Source: Symbiodinium natans | Lineage: Eukaryota; Sar; Dinophyceae; Suessiales; Symbiodiniaceae | NCBI GenBank assembly: GCA_905221605.1 | Contig: CAJNDS010000206.1 | Coordinates: 62,001-126,000, forward strand | Length of the DNA: 64,000 nucleotides | Direction: 5' to 3' | Shown: piece by piece, positions 22,501 through 31,265 of the stretch | Position numbering within the stretch: the stretch's first letter is position 1 | Layout of the letters: every line of letters begins with the position of its first letter | Made by a program: the position numbers and the translations under genes | The notes under the pieces: generated by a model | Databases searched by the model: none | Seen by the model: the letters and a program-made list of their open reading frames with translations, nothing else | What the model was told of the DNA's origin: nothing

Positions 22501-23744
22501 AGTCTGATCAGATCCTGGACTACCTCGTGGGGGCTAGTGCCGGGGTTGACGCCATGACCATAGACCTAAAGGGCGTCAACCAGAATGCGGTGTGGAAGGA
22601 CATCGAGAGCCAAGGTCCCAAAGTAATATACATGAACAAGGTGGCGTCGGAGCAGTCGTCGCTGGCTTGTCGCATCGCGAGACATCAGTGGAGGAAGGGC
22701 CGTGGCTTCGTAATCAGTGCCTTGGGGCCGCTGTCATCAGGCTTGAAGAACCTGAAGGAGGCCACTTCAGAAGGCACCGCGTCCTACCTGCTATACCGCA
22801 AGAAGTACCAGATCACAAACTTCAAGGACGCAGTCAAGTATGCCATGGCGAAGGGCAAGCCGCCCCGAGCGGAGGGGGCAATCATGGACTATAACCTCGA
22901 GTGCTTCCCCGGAGAGGTCGCAGAGCAGGACATCTTCGACGAGCTCGACCTTCGCCCGATGGACACAGTGGACGAACGTCCTGAAGACTCGGTCGTCCCG
23001 GTGGGTGAGCCTACAAGACAAGAAAAGGAGGCAGTGATGAAGCTGCATCGAAACTTGGGACACCCTAGCTTGGCGGATCTGGTGCGAACTCTGAAGGTGA
23101 GCCGAACACCAGACAGGATATGGCGTTGGGCGAAGGACAGTTTCAGATGTCCTACCTGCGCTGCCAGTAGAACTCCGAAGGCGCATAGGCCGGCGATGGT
23201 GCCCAGGTCGTACGCGCCCAACACCGTGGTCGCGATCGACCTCTTGCAGATGCCGAATTGGGATGCTTCCGGACAGAACTGGTACTTGAACATGATTTGC
23301 CTGGGCACCTCCTTCCAGATGGTGGAAAAGCTACGAAGCAAAGAGCCCGTGAGTGTGTGGGCGGCCTTTACCAGAACGTGGGGGCGCTTCTTAGGAATGC
23401 CACAGATCCTCCTTCTGGACCAAGGGCGAGAGTTCTTGGGCGAATTTCGAGACCGATGCGCGGAACTAGGCGTGCTTCTGCACGTTATTGGGGCCAGGGC
23501 GCCACACCAGAACGGGCGCTGTGAAAGGCATGGCGGCCTCTTCAAGCAGATGATGGAAAAGGCGAAGTGGCAGAATCCTCCGTGCTCAGAGGATGACCTC
23601 AGGTTGCTGACACGTGAGGTGGAAGCAGCCAAAAATCGCCTCTTCAATCGCTCCGGCTTTTCTCCAGCTCAAAGGATGCTGGGGCAGACAGCGCGGACCA
23701 ATGGGGAGCTCATGTCGGACGATGCCATTGACCCCCCCTGGTGA
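19515..23744 (+). CDS. copia Gag-protease-integrase frame (1409 codons, contains out-of-frame middle)
   Basis: Gag occupies about residues 1-330, with an acidic stretch near 210-250 and basic glycine/lysine-rich sequence near 285-325. A CCHC zinc knuckle (CRACGEVGHWSKEC) lies at 338-351. The aspartic protease has LVDTAAQEG near 422. The HHCC integrase zinc finger begins HRNLGH near 1177 and includes CPTC. The integrase core has aspartates in VAIDLLQ (about 1242) and LLLDQGREF (about 1302) and glutamate in NGRCERHG (about 1336). The frame is open throughout, yet between about 21,550 and 22,236 the genuine coding frame is the next one over, so residues of about 680-905 are a shadow translation. 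The frame ends at a TGA just after a 7-C run. The methionine at 19530, a few codons in, is an equally plausible start. Confidence 0.85.
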   Translation: MKMPSTSEGQSSGDPGGYVYRDRDPPPSWNGSTPEVSFKTWLRDLELWEATTDIPKEKRAIKLVQALTGPAREAVSSLTLAELQHADGYKTVMKVLNDNFKPYVETALPRAMEGVFYGQARGAKESIPDYLVRASHALAELKAEGVDLPAKAAGYLLFRQANLDKELESRVVTWLAGDYTKDVVIANLRRLDRINSSSSGSKAMLWTETEEGEGQEVYYENHEHYGEPEFYLEAEDEEDENYVYLEDGELDAVYEEGDVMEALASYQHVRQQLKEQQKGRQYYQPNLGKKGGKKLFNKDGKNTGKQSSKSFGKGGSAWKGSPTSRRVHIEQLKLRTRCRACGEVGHWSKECRHRAGPSLTTSSSSSGPGASRGSFYWAGRMDAGSGGANTFLSFGQFLNDRPGESMAGELFVGVTTQGCHGLVDTAAQEGLVGRPALLRLLDLLRPLGLKGCWTDKATQARGIGGAAKTVGVCEVPIGLGGVPGVLELTVVAEDVPLLLPVSLLRALGSVIDLSKDKITFSKVNGECNMTTLPSGHAAVDVLDFGPEGWVMPSACAGRRMESDFRTGQVFGSRPKTTRSPKTLKSEAYASFSCPAAAAAGAAAESMAASAESRQPAKARRPKLAGFVGQTLLAAGLGILANRGVTVALSSRARVAAAAQPYGYHFASNLDYEFGYQQGPDLQELPGRREARTAGFGERRADSRDWPLCSPSSAAQRRRQWTHELVPLQPVQGSMETQPENSRSFDRPTSGDREPVEGEDPQPGGERSETTREANGPEAPGGDGKPDAAAGGRARQERRAADYAGLARGRVPGVREGGGERDRNGGSPVRDGPDYREPGAGNGLRVQESSALRAGDPTSSEHAALARNQERLGASRGHDEASGGHGEPVLRAHDDPKNPSGEATGRNVNVGQNIRSWDGTRVLQSATPNMVRRWMAKPLPFLDDFVVVSKNGVLQRMDRQDVKGLRSLEDEEVYVVVKEPELYLEHQSDETKIDKAKSDQILDYLVGASAGVDAMTIDLKGVNQNAVWKDIESQGPKVIYMNKVASEQSSLACRIARHQWRKGRGFVISALGPLSSGLKNLKEATSEGTASYLLYRKKYQITNFKDAVKYAMAKGKPPRAEGAIMDYNLECFPGEVAEQDIFDELDLRPMDTVDERPEDSVVPVGEPTRQEKEAVMKLHRNLGHPSLADLVRTLKVSRTPDRIWRWAKDSFRCPTCAASRTPKAHRPAMVPRSYAPNTVVAIDLLQMPNWDASGQNWYLNMICLGTSFQMVEKLRSKEPVSVWAAFTRTWGRFLGMPQILLLDQGREFLGEFRDRCAELGVLLHVIGARAPHQNGRCERHGGLFKQMMEKAKWQNPPCSEDDLRLLTREVEAAKNRLFNRSGFSPAQRMLGQTARTNGELMSDDAIDPPW
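21550..22236 (+). CDS. copia polyprotein segment in the alternative frame (zinc-like motif and coiled coil)
   Basis: In this frame, one base off the surrounding 1409-codon frame, third positions are strongly G/C and the translation is protein-like: YKNYLEGERPEQLASVKG, then a C..H / CNLCKARW cluster that could bind a metal, then a long heptad-rich helix (EKRMAQKHQVEMGNLMQQLA onward) ending at a TGA at 22234. The competing frame gives arginine/glycine-rich low-complexity text here. So one frame change precedes this segment and a second follows it, and the two roughly cancel. Confidence 0.7.
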   Translation, partial: QIYKNYLEGERPEQLASVKGVPTQEIGRCAHPAQQLKGGGNGHMNWFHCNLCKARWKLSPRTAGALTGRPVETVNQSKEKTLNLAENALKQQEKRMAQKHQVEMGNLMQQLADERARSEELQTTLDLREGEYLEFERAVENVTAMEAHLSEMDPTTANQVQAMVSEFKRVQRYEQETRHRANTLPLRETKSDWEQAVATMKQAVDMVNQFYARMMTQRTQVAKQLAGM

Positions 23745-24091
23745 ACCACGGTGAGGAGGTGGAACGAGTGTTGGCAGCGCGCAGGGCTGCCCAGAAGGCG
23801 TTCGTGGAGACCAACCTGTCCGAGGCGGCTAAGCACGCTCTCCGAGCCAGGAATCGCGCGCACCGAACCTTTCAGCCGGGAGAGATCGTCTACATTTGGC
23901 GGTCGTGGAAGGATAAAGGTGTGCTTAAGCCTAACTGGGTCGGGCCAGGCGTCGTTTTGATGCCTGAGGGAGCGAACTGCTACGTCAATGTGTTGGGCAG
24001 ACTTTGGAAGGTCTGCAACGAGCACGTGCGGGAGGCCACGTCGGAGGAGGTTCGCGGAGTGGAAGCTGTCATGAAGTGTTCCAAGACCTAA
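23741..24091 (+). CDS. copia integrase C-terminal segment, frame-shifted
   Basis: Continues the integrase after the TGA at 23742-23744, in another frame: a helix (VLAARRAAQKAFVE) and then a small beta domain containing FQPGEIVYIWRSWKDKG and RLWKVCNEHVREA, as at the C end of copia integrases. One extra C in the ACCCCCCCTGG run at 23731-23741 would restore continuity. The frame then stops at 24091, where coding passes to yet another frame. Confidence 0.75.
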   Translation: MNHGEEVERVLAARRAAQKAFVETNLSEAAKHALRARNRAHRTFQPGEIVYIWRSWKDKGVLKPNWVGPGVVLMPEGANCYVNVLGRLWKVCNEHVREATSEEVRGVEAVMKCSKT

Positions 24092-26802
24092 AGGAGCGCT
24101 TCAAGAAGTCGAGCAGTCGTTTAATCGAGGACCACACGGGCGACCCACTTCCACCAGGAGTTTCCCGAGGAGCCATAGTTCGCGAAGCTGGCGAAGATGA
24201 AGTGAGCGCAGAAGGCCTACATCGAGGGCTACCCCGAGTGAGGATTGACGAGCCGGAGACGCCCATGGTGCCTATACCGATTCCGTCAGAAGAACTTCCC
24301 GATCCAGCGCAACTGCCAGAAACTCCAGTGCCAGAAGTCCCAGCAGAGCCAGCAAGGCAAGCGTCAGCGCCGGAGCCCGAGGCAGAGATAGAGGTTCCCG
24401 AACTCCCCGTTCCTGAAGCTCCCGGTCGAGAAGAACGACTACGCGCAGCTGTGGACTCCGCGGTGCAGAGCCAGAGATTGGACGGTGTTCCCCCAAGAGC
24501 GCCAAGCAGGCTAGCAGAGGCGGAGAGCAGCGCCGGGTATGAGCCGGTGCGATCTTCCCTGAGAAGGCAGCAGGAGCCGGGCAACCCATACTCGTTCTTT
24601 GGCCAGGATGAGTTCGAAGAAGGACCGACGCCAGTTCCACCTCGGCGACAAAGCGAAGTGCAGCGTGACACCTGGGAGCTAAAGCCGGCCCTGGGCGTCC
24701 TGAGAAGGCATCACGTTCGCTGGCGCAGCGCGATGTGCACACCCTGGGAGACGACGAGGCTGCCAGTCAAGCTGGAAGATCTCACAGGAGAGAGGAAGAC
24801 GATGGCGAAGATGAAAGATGGAAGCGTGCAAGAAATGGAGGACGATTGGAAGAGTTTGAAACCACAGCGAGATCTGAAGGCCAAATGGAAAGGCTTCACC
24901 GACTTCTATGTCACCAAGAAGGCCTTAAAGAACCTGAAGCATGTAACGCCGAAAGAGGTCCCCAACTTTGACGTGGAGACGACCGAAGCGTATACGTTCA
25001 TGGTCCTCAATGCCGAGACCTTCGTCATGAAAAAGGTGGCGACGGATGAGGTAAGCGAGGCCGACATTCCCGAAGAGGAGTGGCCAGCCTGGCGACTACA
25101 AGACGCTGAAGAGTGGAGCAAAATAGAAAGTTCCGGCGCGATGAAGGTGCTGTCGGTGGAGGAGTCGAGAAGAGTCCTCAAGGAGCTGGAGTCGCAGGGC
25201 AAGCTGAACCGGGTGATCGGGTCAAGAATGGTCCGAAGGCTGAAGCCCGGGGAACAGATTGGCGAGACACCGTCAAAGAAGTCTCGTTTTTGCGTGCGAG
25301 GTGACATGGATCCCGATGCTCTGGACTTGGAAAGATACAGCCCGACGGTCACGACACAGAACTTGCAAGTGGTTTTGCAGCTGGCCGCAAGTATGAAGCT
25401 GAAGGGGTCCTGCGGGGACCTGAAAGCAGCCTTCACCCAGTCGGACCCTCTCGTGAGACCCGGCGGCAAGCTCTACGTGAGGCAGCCAAAAGGGGGTCTA
25501 CCGAACATGGACCCAGAACAGATCATCGAAGTGGTGGCCGGCGTTTACGGGCTCATGGATGGTCCCATACATTGGCGCCAGACGCTGAAGAGCTACATCG
25601 TGAAGGACTTGAACTACAAGCAAAGCAGGCTAGACCCAACCATCTTCGTTAAATACTTAGAGGGCACCGTTGAAGGGATCATAGTGATCGAGATCGACGA
25701 CTTGCTGTGCTTTGGCAACCGAGATCATGAAGTTCAGCTGGCAAAACTGCGCGAGCGCTTTAAATTCGGAAAATTCAAGCAGTTGATGCAGCTCTTGGAT
25801 GGCACGACATTCAACGGGCGACGCATCAGACAACTGAGCGACTACACCGTCTGCATAGACATGGGCAAGTTCGTGTCCGAAAGAATGGCGCCAGTGAGTC
25901 TGGAAAAGGGACGCAGAGCTCACCCCGAGGCGGACGCGACAGAGGAAGAGAAGAACAAGTTCAGAGGTGCCGTAGGATCTTTAGCGTGGGCCGCCAAGGA
26001 GTGTCGTCCAGACGCCGCCGCTGGAGCCAGCATAATGGCATCCAAGTTGAGCACGCTCAAGATCAAGGACATTCTCGAGCTGAACCAGTGCATCAATAAG
26101 GTGCGCGCTTGGCCAGACCTCACCTTGCGCTACTTCCCAATAGAGTGCGAGGACCTGAGATGGGGCGTGGTCACGGATGCAAGCTTCACCAACTACAGCG
26201 ACGGCTCCACCCAGGGGGCCTTGGGAGTCATAGCATTCCACAAGGACATGTTGCAGGGGCACGAAGCTACCTGCTCGCTGGTCTGGTGGAAGAGCGGAAA
26301 GCTGAGAAGAAAAGTGAACTCAACCTTGGCCGCCGAGACTCAATCGCTCAACAAAGGTCTGGGAGATCTTCTGTGGGCGAAAGCAATCTGGAATGACTTG
26401 ATCCAGGAGAAGTTTAGCCTCGAAGTTTTCAAAGAGAACGCCAGAGCCCAGGCCGATTTGGTGCTGCAGAGTGCCAAGGCAGATCACACGCTCAAAGATT
26501 CGCTGACAGTTGTGGATGCGAAGTCGCTCTACGACAACCTCCGAAAGGAGGGTTCGCTGGCCCAAGACAAGTACACCGCGCTGGACTTGGCGATAGCTCG
26601 TGAGAGAATGGATGGCGTAGGCGCCGAAGTTCGCTGGGTTGAGCATCAAGCCATGATTGTAGATGCCCTCACAAAGATTCAAGGCAACGCTGAGGCCCTA
26701 AAGAAGCTCTTAGAAAAAGGGACATACCAGTTAGTTGCCGAAACCGAAAGGCTTGAAGAGCGGGCTGAGCGCCGAGATGCCGGGACCGTGAAACATCGGT
26801 GA
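24004..26802 (+). CDS. copia reverse transcriptase and RNase H
   Basis: 932-codon open frame. The first 25 or so codons overlap the integrase tail and are out of frame; real coding enters near 24065. A proline/glutamate-rich linker comes first (residues about 80-220). Reverse transcriptase covers about 395-640 and includes RFCVRGDMDPD, CGDLKAAF and the catalytic IDDLLCFG (aspartates near 565). RNase H covers about 715-905 with VVTDASF, STLAAETQSL and VVDAKSLYDN. It ends 24 bases before the 3' LTR. This is the best-preserved part of the element. In the family, RT and RNase H copy the packaged RNA inside virus-like particles in the cytoplasm. Confidence 0.92.
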   Translation: MEGLQRARAGGHVGGGSRSGSCHEVFQDLKERFKKSSSRLIEDHTGDPLPPGVSRGAIVREAGEDEVSAEGLHRGLPRVRIDEPETPMVPIPIPSEELPDPAQLPETPVPEVPAEPARQASAPEPEAEIEVPELPVPEAPGREERLRAAVDSAVQSQRLDGVPPRAPSRLAEAESSAGYEPVRSSLRRQQEPGNPYSFFGQDEFEEGPTPVPPRRQSEVQRDTWELKPALGVLRRHHVRWRSAMCTPWETTRLPVKLEDLTGERKTMAKMKDGSVQEMEDDWKSLKPQRDLKAKWKGFTDFYVTKKALKNLKHVTPKEVPNFDVETTEAYTFMVLNAETFVMKKVATDEVSEADIPEEEWPAWRLQDAEEWSKIESSGAMKVLSVEESRRVLKELESQGKLNRVIGSRMVRRLKPGEQIGETPSKKSRFCVRGDMDPDALDLERYSPTVTTQNLQVVLQLAASMKLKGSCGDLKAAFTQSDPLVRPGGKLYVRQPKGGLPNMDPEQIIEVVAGVYGLMDGPIHWRQTLKSYIVKDLNYKQSRLDPTIFVKYLEGTVEGIIVIEIDDLLCFGNRDHEVQLAKLRERFKFGKFKQLMQLLDGTTFNGRRIRQLSDYTVCIDMGKFVSERMAPVSLEKGRRAHPEADATEEEKNKFRGAVGSLAWAAKECRPDAAAGASIMASKLSTLKIKDILELNQCINKVRAWPDLTLRYFPIECEDLRWGVVTDASFTNYSDGSTQGALGVIAFHKDMLQGHEATCSLVWWKSGKLRRKVNSTLAAETQSLNKGLGDLLWAKAIWNDLIQEKFSLEVFKENARAQADLVLQSAKADHTLKDSLTVVDAKSLYDNLRKEGSLAQDKYTALDLAIARERMDGVGAEVRWVEHQAMIVDALTKIQGNAEALKKLLEKGTYQLVAETERLEERAERRDAGTVKHR

Positions 26803-26826
26803 ATGGCCAGAAAGAGTTTTGGGAGC

Positions 26827-27019
26827 TGTGAAATCAGTGGAGGCTTCCTCCCTGGCCATATCACCCGCGGTCCTGAAATCAGTGGAGGCTTCCTCCCTGG
26901 CCATATCACCCGCGGTCTTTCTTTTCGGCCCACAGAGGGCCCTCTTGATCCTTAAGCTACTGACTTTGCAGTGTGCGTAAAATTGAGTCCGAGCCATAGA
27001 TTCGAAGTGGGCGCTGTCA
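26827..27019 (+). repeat. 3' LTR (193 bp)
   Basis: Same sequence and internal 45-bp duplication as the 5' LTR, with one T fewer. Preceded by AAAGAGTTTTGGGAGC, a weak candidate for the plus-strand priming purine tract. Confidence 0.95.
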
Positions 27020-28810
27020 TAAGTATATTGGCAACCTCATTAGCAACCCCCAACCCCGGGAAAACAAGAACAAGCTGAAGAGCCCCTGAAGTCTCCCCCC
27101 CTTTGCCAAAGGATCCTGGGCTTCTTCCTTGCTCTGGGCCTCCTGGGTCAGAATCTCTCGGCTGCGAGGGAAGAAGGCTTCGGGGGCGGGATCCCTTTGC
27201 GGTCCATGCCCGTGTCTGAACCCCAAACCCTAACAGAATCCTACAGAGAATCCCCCCCCCCCCCCCCCCCCAAATCAGGGTCTCCCAGTGCAGGCTGGCT
27301 TTGGGAGCCGATGGCACCCGTGACCTTGGCGGGCGCCTGGTTTGAACGGTTCTTTGATGTTCTTTGATTCCTTGTGAGGTTTGAGAGAGGTCGCGAGAAT
27401 TTCTTCACTCGTGTGGTTTGAGCTCTGAGTGCCATAGTTTGCAAGCCCTTTGGACCTGACGCTTCAAGGCGATGTTGAGGAGAGCATGAGAGGCAAGTTG
27501 CCAAGCGCCCCAAACTACGTCCGATGACATCGTGCATAAATTCCTAAGTTGCGAAACCCAAAGGTCTGCCACTGCCCAGTGAAGTGCAGTGGCCGGTGGT
27601 GGGATCCCAGCTGAGCTCAATGCTGTCCCTGCCACTTGGGCGTCGGGAAATGAGGCGTTGGACAATTTACTAGGTAGGGTTTACGGTTTAGGGTTTCGAG
27701 GCTAAACGCCTGCAGTGGGTAATAGCGGGCAGGGAATGGGCATAGTGAGCTTGCAAAGTCAGGAGACACATCTGCAGGCTTGGTCGGCAGGGCCCCAAAA
27801 CTGCCACGACTCCTGATCGGGCGATTCGTTCATGCCCACAGAACCAGCTGCGAGAACTCCCAGCCCTAGCATCTTCATCAGCTGCTTGCAGGACACCGGC
27901 AACTGAGAAATTACATCTCCCTGAAACGTCTGTACAGAGGTTCATCGGACGAAAGAGTCAGCTGACGCACTGCACAGAACGGGCACAACATGGTCTTGCC
28001 TTGTGAATATCAACGCCCAGGGTCGTCATGCTGGTCGTGGACTTGACGACCACGCTGCTTCCCCTGGAGCTGATGACGCCAACAAAATCCCTACAGATGG
28101 ATGAAGAGCTGCCTGTCAGCAGCTGGCGCAAAGCAGATTACCCAGCAAAATCGAGGAAGAACATGATGTTCGCAGGAGATGACGTCAGACGAGTGTTAGA
28201 CCCAGTCCCCGAAGAGGTACCATGGTGCAACCCTCATGCACGCATCTTCTGTATGCGCCCGGTTGTGACGTCGCTTTTACTTGTAGATCGGCTTCAGACT
28301 CCTATGTGGGCAACAGAAGTTGTCAGGTTTCGCACTGCTGGCTGCTCTTCACTGGCGGGGGGCGTCTTCGGCGGCGTCTCGTATGTGTCTTTGTCGCCCA
28401 CGCGCTTGATACTCAGTCAAAAGACCATGGAGTGCCCCTTCACTTGCACCTGAACTGGAGAACCATTGTTCAATTTCTCGCCCTGATCCGAAGTGGGAAT
28501 GAGTCGAGAGTCTTTCTTGAGCGTTCCCTCCACTGTCGCTGTTTTTCCTCCTTTCCCTCTAAAGCCCTACAAGCCTGAACCTAAGCCCTGAGCCCTCTGT
28601 AGCCAAGGAACGTGGATGCTGGCGGTGAGGGGCGCGAGACTGGACTCATCTCGGCTGGGCTTTGCGTGCTCTGGAAACTCGGGGTGCACCAAGCAGATTT
28701 TGTGGTTACCCACACAAAACACACATTGGGTGGAGCGTATAGACGCTGCGTGCAAAACATGGCGAGGGCTTGGACAGTTCTTTGCAGAGGAACCCCAAGA
28801 GAGGCCGCAA
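27020..28810. other. stretch without a recognised gene
   Basis: Contains a poly-C run (27251-27270). The 141-codon plus-strand frame at 28028-28453 and minus-strand frames at 27700-27950 have no recognisable domain and no convincing splice context. Isolated TTTAGGG-like words occur near 27670-27695. Confidence 0.4.
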
Positions 28811-28811
28811 T

Positions 28812-28850
28812 ACAACAACCACAGCACCAACAGCAACAGCAACTGCAACT

Positions 28851-28884
<34 letters not shown>

Positions 28885-28885
28885 G
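28812..28885. repeat. (CAACAG)n microsatellite
   Basis: Short tract of the hexamer that also builds the 11.5-12.6 kb and 62.8 kb repeats. Confidence 0.9.
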
Positions 28886-28947
28886 CACTACTGCTACTCA
28901 GAAACCCAAGAGTTTGTGAGGGCTTTGGGATGGCTAGTGATCTTTCA

Positions 28948-29352
28948 ATAATCATTAAGATGTAAACTTCTGGATGTGCAAAAAGCCAGAATAAATGTTG
29001 ATAGAATATAGGATCTCCTCCAAATATAGGATCAAAGAAAGTGTACTAGAATGAAGATCACCCAACATGAAAAGAAGTGTACCAGATAAGCTTGGTAATG
29101 TTAGTAACAGCATGAAAGCTCTAATCAACAAAGCCCAAGGAAATAATGGGATAGTCTTTAACGCCAGATAATAAGATCTCAGATGTAGAATTGTTGTCCA
29201 GAAGTTAAGAGATGTAAGACATGAAGGTATACCAGAGAATAAAAATCCAAATATGGGATTTCCTGTGCTTGAAGGTGATAAACTCATACAGGAAGTGCAT
29301 AATGGTGGAAAAATGCTCATCCTGTGCCACCTCCAAATTCTGAGACTATAGA
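28948..29352 (-). pseudogene. cox1: nuclear copy of mitochondrial cox1 fragment (NUMT)
   Basis: An AT-rich 0.4-kb island in otherwise GC-rich DNA. Reading the minus strand, it encodes the middle of cytochrome c oxidase subunit I in pieces: SEFGGGTG; then STGNPIFGFLFSGIPSCLTS, FWTTILHLRSYYLALKTIPL and FPWALLIRAFMLLLTLP; then, after a frame change, [18 protein letters not shown] and HPEVYI. The text fits dinoflagellate Cox1, which has the LNFWTTILNLRSYY style (from memory). At least two frame breaks occur (near GGTGW and before [10 protein letters not shown]), so it is not functional. Cox1 is the haem-copper catalytic core of complex IV. The fragment covers an internal part only and is flanked by ordinary nuclear sequence. 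Confidence 0.88.
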
Positions 29353-29359
29353 AAGGATT

Positions 29360-30680
29360 CGGAGACATGAAAATTTGGCCAGTCAGTGGCCCTGCGCTGA
29401 GTGTCTGCAGGTGGTTCCTCGAACTGCCCTAGCGCTCACGCGTGACTGTGATGGCATCCCTGCTACGCTCCTTAACACACACGCAGGCGTCATTGAGGCT
29501 GAGGCCATGCCCAAGTGGTTACAGCATTTGTGCTCCTTTAGTGCAGCGTGCTGCAAAAGGATGTTTGACGTTTCTGAAACAGGGCGCATTCTTTGTTCAG
29601 CGTTTTTCCTTTGCACACACTGCAGCAGAGTCTTTGATGTTTCTGCAGCCAGAAGCGTTATCAAGGTTTTCATGCCTTTTGGCGGGCATGCCATTCAAAA
29701 TTTCCAGCGTTTTTGCTTCTTTCTACAACATACAGGCGCCTGTCTCTTCGTATCATCCAGCCAAGGTTCGAAGCGGGCCGATCATATTTTTTGCGATCCC
29801 TGCATTTCCAAGACGAGCCCTTGTGCGTGGGCCATTGAGGGCCTTGCACTTCCCTTGCAATATCCATGAATGCCTTGCGTGCGATAAGTATGATGCAAGC
29901 AAGATTGGCTTTGGCTTGGCTTGGCAATGTGGGAGGACAAAACACGGGCGTTGCGCATTCTACTCTACTTCTATTTCTACTTCTACTTCTATTGCTACCG
30001 CTGCTTCTGCTTCTACTGATTTCTCCTCCTCCCACTCCGACTAGAGTTGCTCGTGCTGGTATCATCACTATCCTTCATGCAAATTCTACGTTCATTCCAA
30101 TTAACTTTTCTTCCCAGTACTATTCCTACTGCCAGTACGACTACTATTCCTACCACTATTGTCTTTATTGTTGTTCGTATTGTCAATATTAGATATTGCG
30201 AGTCCTATAACCAATACGACAATTTGAAGCTGCTTACTGGGTGTTTCTTCTACGTGCCTTCTAACGAACCTCTAGGCTCAAACGTGCCTTGGCATGTTCG
30301 CACGAATCGGGCGCGTGCCTCCTGCTTAGCTTCACCTATGTTTGAGTTCGATTTTGTGTTTTTTAGGCTGCTTTGGTCTTAGGATGTTTAGGATTCATGC
30401 TCTTGGGCTTGTACGGTTCTGGGACGCAGGGCTGAACTTGGTCCACTGAGTCAGGATCTGGCTTGGACCGGAGCTCACCGCTGGAGTGCCGAAATTCGTG
30501 GTTGGAGGTGCAGACTGTCCACGACGGTTGGGGCATCTTGCGGGAGGCTCTTGACAGGTTCAGACCCACCGCGATCATGGAGTCAAGTTTCAAGTTCAAT
30601 GTAAAGGACAGGCTTTGGCAAAATGGCACAGTAGCCCCCTGTTCAACCAGGTTCCTCGTTCCCATTTTGCGAACAACAAA
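29360..30680. other. stretch without a supported gene; CT-rich microsatellite inside
   Basis: A 181-codon plus-strand frame (29324-29869) starts inside the cox1 relic and has no family motif, so it is not taken as a gene. TTCTAC/TTCTGC repeats lie at about 29959-30025 and TTCCTACNAC-like repeats at 30110-30190. Confidence 0.45.
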
Positions 30681-30749
30681 AGATGCCCCTTCTTCCTATG
30701 TTGCTGGATCACCTGGTGAAGCATCGCCCAATCAAGACGTCGGCAGTTG

Positions 30750-30900
30750 CCCGCGAAATCCTCCACACCACGCCCGCATTTTTCGCCCGCGGTCCGCGAT
30801 GCAGGCATGCTCTGTCACCTGGCCTTCGGCTACATCCTCGATGGTCTTTGGGAACCAAGGGCACTGCCACTCATCCGCATGGCACGTAGGACCGGCATAG
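30750..30900 (+). CDS. possible exon, unknown
   Basis: A frame with G/C-biased third positions encodes AVRDAGMLCHLAFGYILDGL then WEPRALPLIRMAR. It could belong to a gene upstream of the transporter or to its first exons. No family was recognised. Confidence 0.3.
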
Positions 30901-31265
30901 GATGCGGGAGAAAGAAAAGGCACCTGAGGCCTTGCGCCCTTCTTAGCCCTTATCATTGTCCATTCATTTCTTTGCTAAACCTTCGCGAAGGTTGTCCCAC
31001 GGAGATTATGCCATCATCCTGGCCGCGGGCCTAGCACCCCAGGGACATCAGCTCGTTGGGCTGTGTTTTCCAGACTTCCAGAGTTGAGGCCACGGGTCTC
31101 GCGGGGTTTCAATTATCGTTGCTCGGGTGGTCGGGCTTTCGGGGTTTTGCGTTTCAGGGGGATTGATAGGGGCCACCCAACAAGCGCGACATCCCCCAAC
31201 AATTCAAAAAAGGAACAGCTCCATGAGAAAAAGCGCGCATGGAGGCCCGGAACCCAAAGCTGCAG

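Larger units (their letters stand above)
19157..27019 (+). mobile_element. Ty1/copia LTR retrotransposon, complete but frame-broken
   Basis: 7.86 kb element: 5' LTR, primer binding site, gag with zinc knuckle, aspartic protease, integrase, reverse transcriptase, RNase H, 3' LTR. Integrase before reverse transcriptase is the copia order. The LTRs begin TG and end CA and differ by one T in a T-run, so insertion was recent or the copies were homogenised. TAAG(T) flanks both ends, a 4-5 bp target duplication (CTAAG|TGTG at the left, GTCA|TAAGT at the right). Coding capacity is interrupted by about four frame changes (near 21.54, 22.23, 23.74 and 24.07 kb), so this copy probably makes no full polyprotein, unless some of the breaks are assembly errors. 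Confidence 0.95.

Noticed and set aside
28955-29368. 137-codon minus-strand frame as an intact gene
   Set aside because: It is part of the cox1 relic; Cox1 similarity leaves this frame before its end and enters it after its upstream part.
29324-29869. 181-codon plus-strand frame
   Set aside because: Starts inside the antisense of the cox1 relic, has no recognisable domain and shows no third-position bias.
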